In this document: in pieces, positions 16,471 to 25,740 of the stretch
Layout: the number at the start of each line of letters is the position of its first letter
Position numbering within the stretch: the first letter of the stretch is position 1
Origin: Candidatus Omnitrophota bacterium
GTDB taxonomy: Bacteria > Omnitrophota > Gorgyraeia > Tantalellales > Tantalellaceae
Length of the DNA stretch: 46,071 nt
Assembly: GCA_014728045.1 (NCBI GenBank)
Contig: WJMH01000020.1
Coordinates: 1-46,071, forward strand
Direction: 5' to 3'
The notes under the pieces: model-generated
What the model saw: the letters and a program-made list of their open reading frames with translations, nothing else
Databases searched by the model: none
Told to the model about the DNA's origin: nothing
Translations under genes and position numbers: made by a program

Positions 16471-17361
16471 ATGACCCATGCTCACAGCGACGGCTACAAG
16501 GTCGGGCAGAAGGGTGCCTGGACAGGTATATTAAGCAACATACTGCTTTTTGTCCTGAAATTTTCCGCGGGCATCTTCGGCCGGTCACAGGCCATGATAG
16601 CCGACGCTTTCCATACGGCAAGCGACACTCTCACAAGCGTTGGAGTGCTTATCGGCTTCAAGATCGCCCAAAAGCCACCTGATGAGCATCACCCTTTGGG
16701 GCACGGCAGGGCCGAATCCATAGCCGCCAAGATCGTCTCTCTGGTGCTTCTGATAGTCGGGGTCAGGATCGCTTACGATTCGGCGAAGATTCTCATAACC
16801 GGCGAGATGGCCGAACCGGGTCTGGTGGCTTTGCTGGCTGCGGTCTTGTCGATAATAGTCAAGGAGATCACTTACAGAAGGGTCATTAAAGCCGGTGAAG
16901 AGATTAACAGTACTTCTCTAAAGGCCGATGCTTTTCACCACAGGAGCGATGTTCTTTCTTCGGTGGCAGCTCTCATAGGCATAGCCGGCGCCATGCTCGG
17001 AAAGACCTACCTCGATCCTCTGGCGGGAGTGATCGTGGGCGGTTTTATCATTAAGATGGGAGCGGAGAATTTCCATGCCGCTTATGACGAGCTTATGGAC
17101 GCTGCTCCGCCCGAGGAATTCAGACGACGGCTTGAGAATATCATAATAAGGGTCAAGGGCGTCAAGGAGATCAAAAAGATAATGGTCAGAAAAACCGGGA
17201 TCGAGTTCTTTGTTGAAGCCATTATCGGGGTGGGCGCCGAGAAAACCGTCGAAGAAGGGCATCTTGTGACGATGAAGATCAAAAAAGATATAGTTGAACA
17301 GATTCCCAACGTCAAGGATATAATCGTACATGTAGAACCCGCCGGGATGGAAACCGATTAA
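16471..17361 (+). CDS. Cation diffusion facilitator (zinc-type) transporter
   Basis: The 296-residue inner-membrane protein exports divalent metal ions, probably Zn2+, in exchange for protons. Two metal motifs of the HxxxD type are visible: H48/D52 in DAFHTASD (helix 2) and H156/D160 in DAFHHRSD (helix 5). HxxxD in both helices is usual for zinc or iron/zinc members. A C-terminal cytoplasmic domain of about 85 residues follows (RVKGVKEIKKIMVRKTG, later IVHVEPAG), which closes on metal binding. It sits 9 nt after secDF and 7 nt before recJ, an operon whose members are functionally unrelated. Confidence 0.94.
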   Translation: MTHAHSDGYKVGQKGAWTGILSNILLFVLKFSAGIFGRSQAMIADAFHTASDTLTSVGVLIGFKIAQKPPDEHHPLGHGRAESIAAKIVSLVLLIVGVRIAYDSAKILITGEMAEPGLVALLAAVLSIIVKEITYRRVIKAGEEINSTSLKADAFHHRSDVLSSVAALIGIAGAMLGKTYLDPLAGVIVGGFIIKMGAENFHAAYDELMDAAPPEEFRRRLENIIIRVKGVKEIKKIMVRKTGIEFFVEAIIGVGAEKTVEEGHLVTMKIKKDIVEQIPNVKDIIVHVEPAGMETD

Positions 17362-17368
17362 CAGGCAA

Positions 17369-19063
17369 ATGCACTGGAAGTTACAGAATACCAATCCGAG
17401 ATTACAGAAAGTCCTGAGCGATGCGCTCGGGGTGACGCCGCTTTTTGCGCAGCTTCTGCTTAACCGGGACATTCGAACCCCCGAACAGGCTCAGCAGTTC
17501 CTTTTCGGGGGGCTTTCATCCTGTCATGATCCTTTCCTGATGAAGGACATGGACCGTGGTGTTGCCCGGATAAGGAAAGCCGTCGAAAAGAAAGAGAAGA
17601 TACTCATTTACGGCGATTACGATGTTGACGGCGTTACTTCAACAGCGCTTCTTGCCGATATACTGGGGAAGATGGGCGCCGATACGGAGAGCTTCATACC
17701 CAATCGCCTTGAGGAGGGGTACGGGCTCAATATACGCGCGGTAGCCTTGGCCAGGGATATGGGGGTTAAGCTCATAATTACTGTTGACTGCGGCATCAAT
17801 TCAGTCGAGGAGGTCGAGTGTGCCAATAGTTATGGGATCGACGTTATCATAACCGACCACCACGAGGTCAAGGGCGACGTCCATCCGCCCGCATACGCCA
17901 TAATCGATCCGCATCAGACGGAATGCATGTACCCGTTCAAATATCTGGCCGGGGTGGGGGTAGCATACAAGCTGGCCCGAGCCTTGATGAAGGGTCGCGA
18001 AGAGGTGGCGGACGAGCACCTGGACCTTGTGGCTCTGGGGACAGTGGCCGACATTGTGCCGCAGCAGGGGGAGAACAGGATATTGACCAGGACGGGGCTC
18101 AAGGGGCTTAGGACAACGGAAAAACCGGGCATACTGGCCCTCATGGACGTTGCGCGCATAGACAGAGAAAAGATCAGTTCAAGGCATATAGGTTTCGGAC
18201 TGGGACCTCGCATAAACGCCATGGGCCGGGTAGGTTCGGCTAATGTTGCGCTGGACCTCTTGATGTGCAAGGATCCGGATAAGGCCCGGGAGCTTGCGCG
18301 CACTCTGGACAGGGAGAACAGGAACCGGCAGAGCATAGAAAAGGACATATTAAAAGACGTCCAGGAAAGGGTCCGCAGAGAGATAGACCTGGAAGAGGCG
18401 AACGTTCTTGTTCTGGGCGACGAGGCATGGCATCCCGGTGTTATCGGTATAGTCGCTTCCAGGCTGACAGAAGAATTCTCACGCCCCGCTATTCTTATAG
18501 CTTTTGACGGTGACAGGGGAAAGGGCTCAGGCCGTGGAGTGGACGGGTTCAATCTCTTCGAGGCGATAGATTCCTCCAGGGAGTACCTGACAGATTTCGG
18601 CGGTCATGAGCAGGCATGCGGGGTCAAGATCGAGAAGAAGAACCTGGAAGCTTTCAGAAAAAGCATAAACGAACACGCTAAAAGGTCCTTTGAGGGCATG
18701 GAAGAAATATCGCCAGAGCTCAGAGTGGATCTTCAGTTGCCTTTTTCCCATGTAGGGGTCAAGCTCATAAACGAACTTTCCATGCTGATGCCGTACGGGC
18801 CGGGAAATACCGAACCCGTTTTTTCCTCGAACGGCATTAAAGTAAAGAACCGCCCGCGTGAAATAGGAAGAAGCGGGTTCAAATTCCTTGTTACCTGCGG
18901 TAACATAACCTGCGAGGCGGTGACCTTCAGGAAGAACAAGGTCCTGAAACCCAAGTCCGGGGACCTTATAGATCTTGCCTATACTCCTTCCATCAACAGC
19001 TGGAACGGTATCGATTCCATACAGCTTAACATCAAGGACCTCAAGGTGGTCAACCACCATTGA
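17369..19063 (+). CDS. recJ: Single-stranded-DNA-specific 5'-3' exonuclease RecJ
   Basis: The 564-residue DHH-superfamily nuclease degrades single-stranded DNA 5' to 3' in recombination and mismatch or base-excision repair. Metal-binding motifs are DYDVDG (83-88), the DHH triad at D163-H164-H165 (ITDHHEV), and the later VALGTVADIVP. The DHHA1 part has GSGRGVDGFNL and GGHEQACG. The C-terminal OB-type domain (PYGPGNTEPVF onwards) is complete. Length is close to the E. coli enzyme (577). It ends the secDF transcript; no clear T-run terminator follows. Two candidate promoters for the next gene start 87 nt downstream. Confidence 0.97.
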   Translation: MHWKLQNTNPRLQKVLSDALGVTPLFAQLLLNRDIRTPEQAQQFLFGGLSSCHDPFLMKDMDRGVARIRKAVEKKEKILIYGDYDVDGVTSTALLADILGKMGADTESFIPNRLEEGYGLNIRAVALARDMGVKLIITVDCGINSVEEVECANSYGIDVIITDHHEVKGDVHPPAYAIIDPHQTECMYPFKYLAGVGVAYKLARALMKGREEVADEHLDLVALGTVADIVPQQGENRILTRTGLKGLRTTEKPGILALMDVARIDREKISSRHIGFGLGPRINAMGRVGSANVALDLLMCKDPDKARELARTLDRENRNRQSIEKDILKDVQERVRREIDLEEANVLVLGDEAWHPGVIGIVASRLTEEFSRPAILIAFDGDRGKGSGRGVDGFNLFEAIDSSREYLTDFGGHEQACGVKIEKKNLEAFRKSINEHAKRSFEGMEEISPELRVDLQLPFSHVGVKLINELSMLMPYGPGNTEPVFSSNGIKVKNRPREIGRSGFKFLVTCGNITCEAVTFRKNKVLKPKSGDLIDLAYTPSINSWNGIDSIQLNIKDLKVVNHH

Positions 19064-19149
19064 TCCCGGGATCCTCATCAGAAGACCATCTCAATAACAG
19101 GGAAATATAGTGAATATCATGTTAGGTCAAAAAAAGCTAACTATTATTC

Positions 19150-19197
19150 TTGAAATAGGTAACAATATTTGAAATAATGTATAAAAAGTAAAATACT
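19150..19197 (+). promoter_or_regulatory. Tandem predicted promoters before the HD/HEXXH protein
   Basis: Two overlapping promoter-like units share a repeated TTGAAATA word. The first is TTGAAA (19150-19155), 17 nt, then AATAAT (19173-19178). The second is TTGAAA (19169-19174), 17 nt, then AATACT (19192-19197). The second would start transcription nearly at the ATG at 19210. The region is clearly AT-rich compared with flanking genes. Confidence 0.45.
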
Positions 19198-19209
19198 AAA
19201 AAGTCAGAT

Positions 19210-22200
19210 ATGCGAATAAATAAGCTTTTCAGGATATTAGTCGTATCGATATGCGTTCTGGGCATGGTGGGTCAGCCCATCGTTCAGGAGGCAGGAGCCT
19301 CTATGCCCAGGAACCTTTCGCCGGCATTGGTTTCCGACGATAGGCCCGTAACGGATGAGAGGGCGCTCTTTAACGCGTCTGTCGTTTCTGATGCCGATTT
19401 TCTCAGCTTCGCTTTATTCACCTACGGTGCTGTTATCGAGGATAAGGCCGGCGCGAGCGAACTATTCAAAAGACTCTCCAGACTTCCCCTGTGGGATCAT
19501 TTTCGCTACAGGTCATTCCTCGCGAGGAATTTCGCGAAAGCGGACGGGGATATTCTTGTCATCAGTTTCAAGAATGCCGGAATCGTGCGCGTTATTCCCA
19601 AAAATACGCACAACGTCCTTTACAACGGGGCCGTGGCTGACGGTATCGTCCCGGAGAAGTATTATGAGACGGATAATTATCTTGTGCAATACCTTTCCGC
19701 CGACGCTTCCGAAAAGACGAGAAAGATCAAGCCATCACATCTCAGGATATGGGAAAAAGTCGTGCCTTATTATGCTAAGGCCCGTCCCGCGGATCTGGTA
19801 CACATATCATGGATGATGCTCGAGGCGGCGAGGATATCCCGCAGTGAAGGACTGGACGAAGACCTTCTCATACCGATTGTTCTCTTGCATGATACCGGTT
19901 ACGCCAATTGCCTGAGCAGCGAGAAGACGCGTTCTTTCGATAGGGACGTCAAGAGAAAGCATATGGCCGAGAGCGCGAAGATCGCGCGGGAGATCCTCGA
20001 GGAAGTGAATTATGACCCGGCGCTTCGCGACAGGATCGTTCATTACGTGTCGGTGCATGACAATTGGCGTTTCGGGGATAACACTCCTTTCCGGGAATGT
20101 ACAGAGATGGCCGTATTCCAGGACCTTGATTTTACATGGATGGCCAGCAAGGAGGGGTTTGATCTGGCGCGCAGGGTGACATTCGGAAAAACCCCGCGCC
20201 AGATGTACGACCTCCTCCTTTCCGATGAGAAACATGAAAAACGTCCATTTGCCACGAAGTCAACCAAAGAGCTTTTCGAACGCCTTATGAGCGAAAGAAA
20301 ACTCGAGGTGGAGGTGGCCGAAGCTTCCGGGGAGAACGATAGAGAAGCTCCCCTTAACATGATAGGTTTCGGACCTCATCTGAGTTACGCGGCGTTGGAT
20401 ATTGATGAAGGGACCACCGGAATATACATTACCGTACTCGAGCGCGATCACGAAATGCCCAAATCAACAGTCCGTCTCGGTATCATGGATGAGGTGGATG
20501 GCTGGGACCGCAAGAAACTGCTGCGGGCTGGGTTTTTCACCGCGGCGAGCATACTGGAAGCCGGTATGGCGAGGGTAGCCGAGGTTTTGGGAGAAGCCAG
20601 AGCTGTCAAGGTCATGGCTGCATGTGGGAAGCCTTATTACAGGAAGAAGCTTGAGTTCGTCTGTCTTGCCGAGGAGGGCTCTTCCGAGAGGGCGCGCCAG
20701 GTCGCGGAGATGCTTAACCAGGGATTATATCTGATCAACTGCGCCAAGGATGTTTTTCAAGAGGATAACAGATATTCTAAACTTGTCGCAAGCCATATTT
20801 CTGAAAAGGCCAGCAGGCTCAAGAACAGAAAGATAAGCGTTGAGCTTGCGACCAATCTTGAAGCCAATTCAACCAATTATTTCAACAGGATCGTTTTCAA
20901 CAAGAAGTTCATCGATTTTCTGTATGACAGATGGGTGCACAACCGCAGGGAGAAGACCGGGACTAGCTGGTGGGAAGAGGCCGGGGCCCTGGTCATGCTG
21001 GCTGAAAGGCTTTTCCATGAGATAGATCATGATCCGGACGAGTACAGGCAGATACTGAACGACCTGATGTTCTATAAGGCGACCCTCAAGGATAAGAAGC
21101 CCCTGCAGGATGCTGTCAGGCTTGACGTTTCCTTTGAAGTGAAGGTGAACGGTGATGATACCAGAAAGCCTTTCGGTGAGACTTTCGGGACCAATGCGTA
21201 TTACGCGATGATACATCGTATCGCCGGAATGAACGACCCGAATGAGATCAGGCGCCATATAATGGAATATCTTGAATCCACTTACCGGGAGTTTTCTTCC
21301 AGAAAGGTCCTGGGCCTATCCGATGAGAAGATCGCCTACGCGGAAAAGCTCATGAAGGAGCACGGTATAGAGGATGATCTTTTCGGGGAGAAGATCTTCG
21401 GAGTTGATCTTGAGCAGTTCTTTGCCAGGCACTGCCTCTACAGTTCCGGATGGCCGTACAACCATGACTGGAAGGACCTTGACCAGAGGAGAGAATGGGG
21501 CAGGGTCTACAAATGGAAGATCTCCCGGATCAAGGAATATCTTCTTGCCACCGGCAGGATGGTAGGGTCCGAGGAGAAAACCCGCAGATGGATCGAGAAC
21601 CGCCTAAAGACCACGCATATAACCGGAAGGGGCAGCACCAAGAAAAAACTCTATCCGATCATCAAGTGGGCGGTGTCCGTCAGAGACCCCCAGAATTTCC
21701 AGATGAGAAGGGGCAAACTTTTCGGCAGGATCTATCACAAAGGACTGAACCTGATGACGCTTCCGATACTGCCCGTTGACGAGGACGGTGAGATAAGATG
21801 GGATCTTTTCAGGTTCGATGAGGAATATTCGGTCTGGGTGGCCAGCGAGGGCAGGAACAGGGTCTTCCGGGCTCCCCCCAAGGAATATTACAAGGCTAAG
21901 AAAATATCCCTTTACGAGTATCTTGTCAGGCATGAGGTGCCGCCTGAGGAGAAGAAAGAGGAGCTTTTCCCGGAAAGCCCCGGAAAGAAGAAGCAAGAGC
22001 CCGCCGCGGCGGTCCAGCTTTCGCTTTTCGATCCCGAAACACTGGAGCCCACTTTCAAGGTCTCCCCGGAAAAGGCCGAAGTCAATGAAAAGGGTGAATA
22101 CAAAGATAATCTCAAAAAAAGCGTTGAAAAGGTGCATGAACTCAGCGTGAGCGCCGATACCTCTGTCACCGCGGGAAGGGTGACCCATATACTAATTGAC

Positions 22201-22683
22201 CGGGATATCCCGGCAGCTTCCCAAGGCAGAGTGGTGACATACCTTTCCAAGAGGTCGAGGGACAGGCTCGCCATGGAGAAAGTGCATTTCATGTCGATGG
22301 AGGAAATGAACGCCTATCTTGAGAGTAACCAATGCAATGCGCAGAACACCGTGGTCTTTCTTGAGGATACAACCCAGATCGATGACCTTCGGGGTAATGT
22401 CAACATGCTTGTCGTGGAAAAAGAAGGCGTTGCCGATTTCGTTAACCTGGAAGGCCTTCTGGGGATATCCAGGTGCATGCTTAATGATGACTGGTCTTCT
22501 TTCCGGAGGATCTATACCGAGATGACAGGACTAGATTGCCCGCAGATAAAGGACGAGTGGCTCAGCGACCCGGCTCTTCTGGCGCGCAACGTCGTTCTCA
22601 CGCTGCCTCCGGTAAGTATCATAGATATCGAACACCAGAAGGAACTCAATGAAATGCTCACGGAAATGCTGGTAGCTGCGTAA
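19210..22683 (+). CDS. Large secreted HD-domain protein with HEXXH motif
   Basis: The 1157-residue protein has an N-terminal signal-like segment (about 1-30). Residues 195-310 read as an HD phosphohydrolase domain: H198, the H227-D228 pair in LLHDTGYAN, H-containing KRKHMAES, HYVSVHD (H278, H283) and QDLDF. HD enzymes hydrolyse phosphate esters, including cyclic dinucleotides. Further on, LAERLFHEIDHD holds an HEXXH motif (H603, E604, H607), the zinc site of many metallopeptidases. A long C-terminal region after a Pro/Lys linker (near 920-950) is unrecognised. It is a single gene with its own AT-rich promoter region and a shared terminator. I cannot name it. The HD call is good, peptidase activity is unproven, and extracytoplasmic location is inferred from the N-terminus. 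Confidence 0.7.
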   Translation: MRINKLFRILVVSICVLGMVGQPIVQEAGASMPRNLSPALVSDDRPVTDERALFNASVVSDADFLSFALFTYGAVIEDKAGASELFKRLSRLPLWDHFRYRSFLARNFAKADGDILVISFKNAGIVRVIPKNTHNVLYNGAVADGIVPEKYYETDNYLVQYLSADASEKTRKIKPSHLRIWEKVVPYYAKARPADLVHISWMMLEAARISRSEGLDEDLLIPIVLLHDTGYANCLSSEKTRSFDRDVKRKHMAESAKIAREILEEVNYDPALRDRIVHYVSVHDNWRFGDNTPFRECTEMAVFQDLDFTWMASKEGFDLARRVTFGKTPRQMYDLLLSDEKHEKRPFATKSTKELFERLMSERKLEVEVAEASGENDREAPLNMIGFGPHLSYAALDIDEGTTGIYITVLERDHEMPKSTVRLGIMDEVDGWDRKKLLRAGFFTAASILEAGMARVAEVLGEARAVKVMAACGKPYYRKKLEFVCLAEEGSSERARQVAEMLNQGLYLINCAKDVFQEDNRYSKLVASHISEKASRLKNRKISVELATNLEANSTNYFNRIVFNKKFIDFLYDRWVHNRREKTGTSWWEEAGALVMLAERLFHEIDHDPDEYRQILNDLMFYKATLKDKKPLQDAVRLDVSFEVKVNGDDTRKPFGETFGTNAYYAMIHRIAGMNDPNEIRRHIMEYLESTYREFSSRKVLGLSDEKIAYAEKLMKEHGIEDDLFGEKIFGVDLEQFFARHCLYSSGWPYNHDWKDLDQRREWGRVYKWKISRIKEYLLATGRMVGSEEKTRRWIENRLKTTHITGRGSTKKKLYPIIKWAVSVRDPQNFQMRRGKLFGRIYHKGLNLMTLPILPVDEDGEIRWDLFRFDEEYSVWVASEGRNRVFRAPPKEYYKAKKISLYEYLVRHEVPPEEKKEELFPESPGKKKQEPAAAVQLSLFDPETLEPTFKVSPEKAEVNEKGEYKDNLKKSVEKVHELSVSADTSVTAGRVTHILIDRDIPAASQGRVVTYLSKRSRDRLAMEKVHFMSMEEMNAYLESNQCNAQNTVVFLEDTTQIDDLRGNVNMLVVEKEGVADFVNLEGLLGISRCMLNDDWSSFRRIYTEMTGLDCPQIKDEWLSDPALLARNVVLTLPPVSIIDIEHQKELNEMLTEMLVAA

Positions 22684-22707
22684 GGTCAGGGGCCTTATCC
22701 GCTATGT

Positions 22708-22744
22708 AAAAACCCGGTATACTTGATGTGTATACCGGGTTTTT
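22708..22744. terminator. Bidirectional terminator between the HD/HEXXH gene and rpmB
   Basis: A perfect stem pairs 22708-22722 with 22730-22744 around a 7-nt loop. It has A-run and T-run ends on the two sides, so it can stop transcription in both directions between these convergent genes. Confidence 0.9.
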
Positions 22745-22759
22745 AAAGGAGAGAACTTA

Positions 22760-22990
22760 TCAGACGGCTTTTTTGACCTTGCCCGCCTTAATGCACTTGG
22801 CGCAGACCTTGATCTTTTTCTTTTTGCCGGCTATGAGGGCGTTGACGGTCTGGATATTGGGGACGAACCTGCGAAGTGTCTTGCCGGTAGTCCTCTGACC
22901 GACCCCGCCTTTACTCTTAGCCATACCCCTTCGGGCTATTGTCCTGCCGCTTACAGGTTTCTTTCCGCATATATAACATTCTCTTGCCAT
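22760..22990 (-). CDS. rpmB: 50S ribosomal protein L28
   Basis: The 76-residue large-subunit protein begins MARECYICGKKPVSG and carries the L28 core GNNVSH-equivalent region as GGVGQRTTGKTLRRF, then PNIQTV. It keeps two Cys pairs, CYIC near the start and CAKC near 61-64, so it is the zinc-binding form. Length is normal. It is a single-gene minus-strand unit, divergent from recG. It ends at a terminator shared with the convergent HD/HEXXH gene. Confidence 0.96.
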   Translation of the reverse strand: MARECYICGKKPVSGRTIARRGMAKSKGGVGQRTTGKTLRRFVPNIQTVNALIAGKKKKIKVCAKCIKAGKVKKAV

Positions 22991-23050
22991 AGCTAGACCT
23001 TTCTTCTATAATGCTATCTTAGCTTGCTCTTGTTTGGTTTGAACAGGCTG

Positions 23051-23078
23051 TTGCACCGCTTTACTGAAACAGGTGCAA
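23051..23078. promoter_or_regulatory. Inverted repeat between rpmB and recG (candidate operator)
   Basis: TTGCACC (23051-23057) is repeated as GGTGCAA (23072-23078) with a 14-nt spacer, in the divergent 111-nt gap. The centre spacing of 21 nt equals two helical turns. This suits a dimeric repressor, but no known operator is recognised. Confidence 0.3.
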
Positions 23079-23101
23079 ATCTTATCATAATAAAAATCAA
23101 T

Positions 23102-25171
23102 ATGCAAGTAAAAAAATCCCCTCAACATATACCTGTAAGGTACATAAAGGGCGTGGGCCCCAAAAAATCCGAAAGTTTCCGCAAGCTGGGCGTAGAGACC
23201 GTCCTGGACCTGTTTTATTACCTGCCGAGGCGTTATGAGGACAGGAGCAGGGTGGTCCCGGTCAAGGACGCGGTTATTGGTGAATCCATGGCGGTGGCGG
23301 GGCGGGTGCTCAAAACGAATTTTTTCAGAGCGAGGACCGGTACCAGCATATTTGAAGTAGTCCTTGGGGATGATAAGAACCGCCTCTTCGCGGTCTGGTA
23401 CAATCTCCCGTTCATGAACAAGGTCTTTAAAAAGGGCCAGACGGTCGTTTTTTACGGGAAGGTGGATATGCAGAAGCGCCTGCAGATGAACCACCCCGCC
23501 TATGAGGTGGTGGAACAGGGAAAGATCAAGGGGGCGCTGGACGTGGGAAGGATAGTGCCGATATACCCCCTTACCGCAAGCATTTCACAGAGATATATGC
23601 GGAAAGTCGTACATAACGCCATAAAAGCGCATATCGCTCATATCGACGATCCGCTTCCCACAAGTCTGAGGGCGCGCAGGAAGCTGGTCGATTTCAAGTT
23701 CGCCGTAGAGAACATACATTTTCCCTATTCTTTCGAGAATCTGGAGAGGGCCTACCACAGGCTGGTCTTCGAGGAATTTTTCATACTGCAGGTCGTCATG
23801 GCCTTGAGGCGTCTTAAGAACAGAAAAAAAGGCATTAAATACGACCTGATGGAGGGGTTGCGCGAAAAGTTCGAGGAGCTTTTCGATTTCGAGCTCACTT
23901 CAGAACAGAAAAAATGCATAAAGGATATCGAGCGGGACATGGCCAGCGACAAGCCCATGAACAGGCTTCTGCAGGGAGATGTGGGAAGCGGGAAGACGGC
24001 GGTGGCGATGTACGCGCTTCTTCTTGCTGTCAATAACGGCTACCAGGCGGCGATGATGGCGCCCACCGAGATACTCGCGCGGCAGCATTATGTCACGGTA
24101 AGCAAGACCCTCATGCCTCTTGGGATTAACGTGCGTCTTCTGGTAAGCGGTATCGAAGCTGAAGCTTCTGGAAGGATAAGGAAAGAGGTCTCCAGCGGGG
24201 AGGCGGATATAGTGATAGGGACCCACTCGCTCATCCAGGAGGGGATGGATTTTGACAGCCTGGGGTTGGCCGTGATCGATGAGCAGCACAAGTTCGGCGT
24301 CGCGCAGCGCAAAAGTCTGATAGGCAAGGGGCCGAACCCGCCGGATACCCTTGTAATGACAGCGACACCGATACCACGAAGCCTTGCGCTCACGGTCTAC
24401 GGTGACATGGATATATCCCTTCTGAAGCAGAAGCCGGGAGGCCGGCAGCCGGTTACGACTTATTGGGTGGGCGAGGAGAAGCGCAGGGCTATTTACGATT
24501 TTATAAGGAGCGAGATAGACGCGGGGCATCAGGCGTTCATCGTTTATCCGCGCGTTAAACGCAGCGGGTCATCACAGATGCTCTCGGCGGAGGAGATGTG
24601 GGAACATTTCAAGGAAGAGGTTTTTCCCGATCTAGAGGTGGGGATGGTCCACGGCAGGATGAAGGCCGATGAGAAAAAGCGCGCCATGGAACGTTTCCGC
24701 AAGGGTGAGCAGGATATCCTCGTGGCCACTACGGTCATAGAGGTCGGGGTGGACGTGCCCAACGTGACGGTAATGCTCGTTGAACACGCCGAAAGATACG
24801 GTCTGGCGCAGCTTCACCAGCTCCGGGGCCGTATAGGGCGGGGGGAACACCAGTCCTACTGCATCCTTCTGGGGGATCCGAAGACCGATTCCTCGAGGGA
24901 ACGCCTGGCCATGATGTCCGAGACCGATGACGGCTTTAAGATAGCCGAGAAGGATCTTGATATCAGGGGTCCCGGGGAATTCCTGGGCAAGAGGCAGAGC
25001 GGCCTTCCGGAGCTGCGGTTCGGTAATATCGTGCGCGATTTCGATATCATGGAGGAGGCCCGGACCGAGGCTTTCGACCTTGTTGAGCAGGATCCTGCGC
25101 TGAGCGATCCGCACAACAGGCGGATAAGGGAGGACATAGCCGAGAGGTTCGGCGGGAAAACGGTGAAGTGA
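23102..25171 (+). CDS. recG: ATP-dependent DNA helicase RecG
   Basis: The 689-residue superfamily 2 helicase remodels stalled replication forks and Holliday junctions. The N-terminal wedge/OB domain begins with PVRYIKGVGPKKSESF. The helicase core has Walker A GDVGSGKT (K298), Walker B DEQH (393-396), the MTATPIPRSL motif III region, and QLRGRIGRGEHQSYC (motif VI). The ATG at 23102 was chosen because it gives the normal N-terminus and E. coli-like length (693). The frame stays open further upstream but runs through the divergent promoter gap. No strong ribosome site is seen. It starts a nine-gene plus-strand run and overlaps rsmD by one base. Confidence 0.97.
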   Translation: MQVKKSPQHIPVRYIKGVGPKKSESFRKLGVETVLDLFYYLPRRYEDRSRVVPVKDAVIGESMAVAGRVLKTNFFRARTGTSIFEVVLGDDKNRLFAVWYNLPFMNKVFKKGQTVVFYGKVDMQKRLQMNHPAYEVVEQGKIKGALDVGRIVPIYPLTASISQRYMRKVVHNAIKAHIAHIDDPLPTSLRARRKLVDFKFAVENIHFPYSFENLERAYHRLVFEEFFILQVVMALRRLKNRKKGIKYDLMEGLREKFEELFDFELTSEQKKCIKDIERDMASDKPMNRLLQGDVGSGKTAVAMYALLLAVNNGYQAAMMAPTEILARQHYVTVSKTLMPLGINVRLLVSGIEAEASGRIRKEVSSGEADIVIGTHSLIQEGMDFDSLGLAVIDEQHKFGVAQRKSLIGKGPNPPDTLVMTATPIPRSLALTVYGDMDISLLKQKPGGRQPVTTYWVGEEKRRAIYDFIRSEIDAGHQAFIVYPRVKRSGSSQMLSAEEMWEHFKEEVFPDLEVGMVHGRMKADEKKRAMERFRKGEQDILVATTVIEVGVDVPNVTVMLVEHAERYGLAQLHQLRGRIGRGEHQSYCILLGDPKTDSSRERLAMMSETDDGFKIAEKDLDIRGPGEFLGKRQSGLPELRFGNIVRDFDIMEEARTEAFDLVEQDPALSDPHNRRIREDIAERFGGKTVK

Positions 25172-25740
25172 TGACGAAGTCAGCTCAAATGCGCATAATA
25201 GGCGGTAAGTTCAGGGGCAGGAAGATAAAGCGCCCGCGAACAGACGGTGTAAGACCCACGAAGGATCGTATCAGAGAAGCTGTTTTCAACATGATAGGTC
25301 CGGATGTGCCCGGATCAGAGGTTCTTGACCTTTTCGCGGGAAGCGGTTCCTACGGTCTTGAGGCAATATCACGCGGGGCGTCTCGGGCTGTTTTCGTCGA
25401 GAAGGATTCCGCTTGTTCGGGTGTTATCACGGAGAATATCGACCAGTTGGGGGCTGGCGAGGAAAGTGAGCTCATAAACCGGGACGCTGAGCGCGCTCTC
25501 TTGCGCTTTAACGAAGAAAACATGCGTTTCGATATTGTTTTTTGTGATCCGCCGTTTAATGCCGGTATGGCCAGAAATATCTTGATTATGATAAATCACT
25601 ATGATATATTAAACCCTTCAGGTCTGCTTATAATTGAGCACCATCTCCGGGAGGTCCTTCCGGATCGCGAGGGGGATGTTTCTCTCTTTAAGCAAAGGAC
25701 TTACAAAGATATATCTATTTCGATATTCCTAAAAAAATGA
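25171..25740 (+). CDS. rsmD: 16S rRNA (guanine-966-N2) methyltransferase RsmD
   Basis: The 189-residue SAM-dependent enzyme methylates G966 of 16S rRNA in the small subunit. It begins with MRIIGGKFRGRKIK-type sequence (from residue 7), has RPTKDRIREAVFNM, the SAM-binding LDLFAGSGSYGLEA (52-65), and the catalytic DPPF at 126-129. Start choices are GTG at 25168, ATG at 25171 (used here) or ATG at 25189. The ATG at 25171 overlaps the recG stop. It is followed by coaD with a 4-nt overlap, a common neighbour pair in bacteria. Confidence 0.95.
   Translation: MTKSAQMRIIGGKFRGRKIKRPRTDGVRPTKDRIREAVFNMIGPDVPGSEVLDLFAGSGSYGLEAISRGASRAVFVEKDSACSGVITENIDQLGAGEESELINRDAERALLRFNEENMRFDIVFCDPPFNAGMARNILIMINHYDILNPSGLLIIEHHLREVLPDREGDVSLFKQRTYKDISISIFLKK

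Noticed and set aside
19064-19090. GATCCCGGGATC palindrome after recJ as terminator
   Set aside because: No T-run follows, so it does not look like an intrinsic terminator.
19120-19140. Shared AAAAAAGCTAA word in the leaders of the HD/HEXXH gene and the TPR gene (also near 31905)
   Set aside because: It is short and AT-rich, with no supporting secondary structure or further similarity, so chance is likely.
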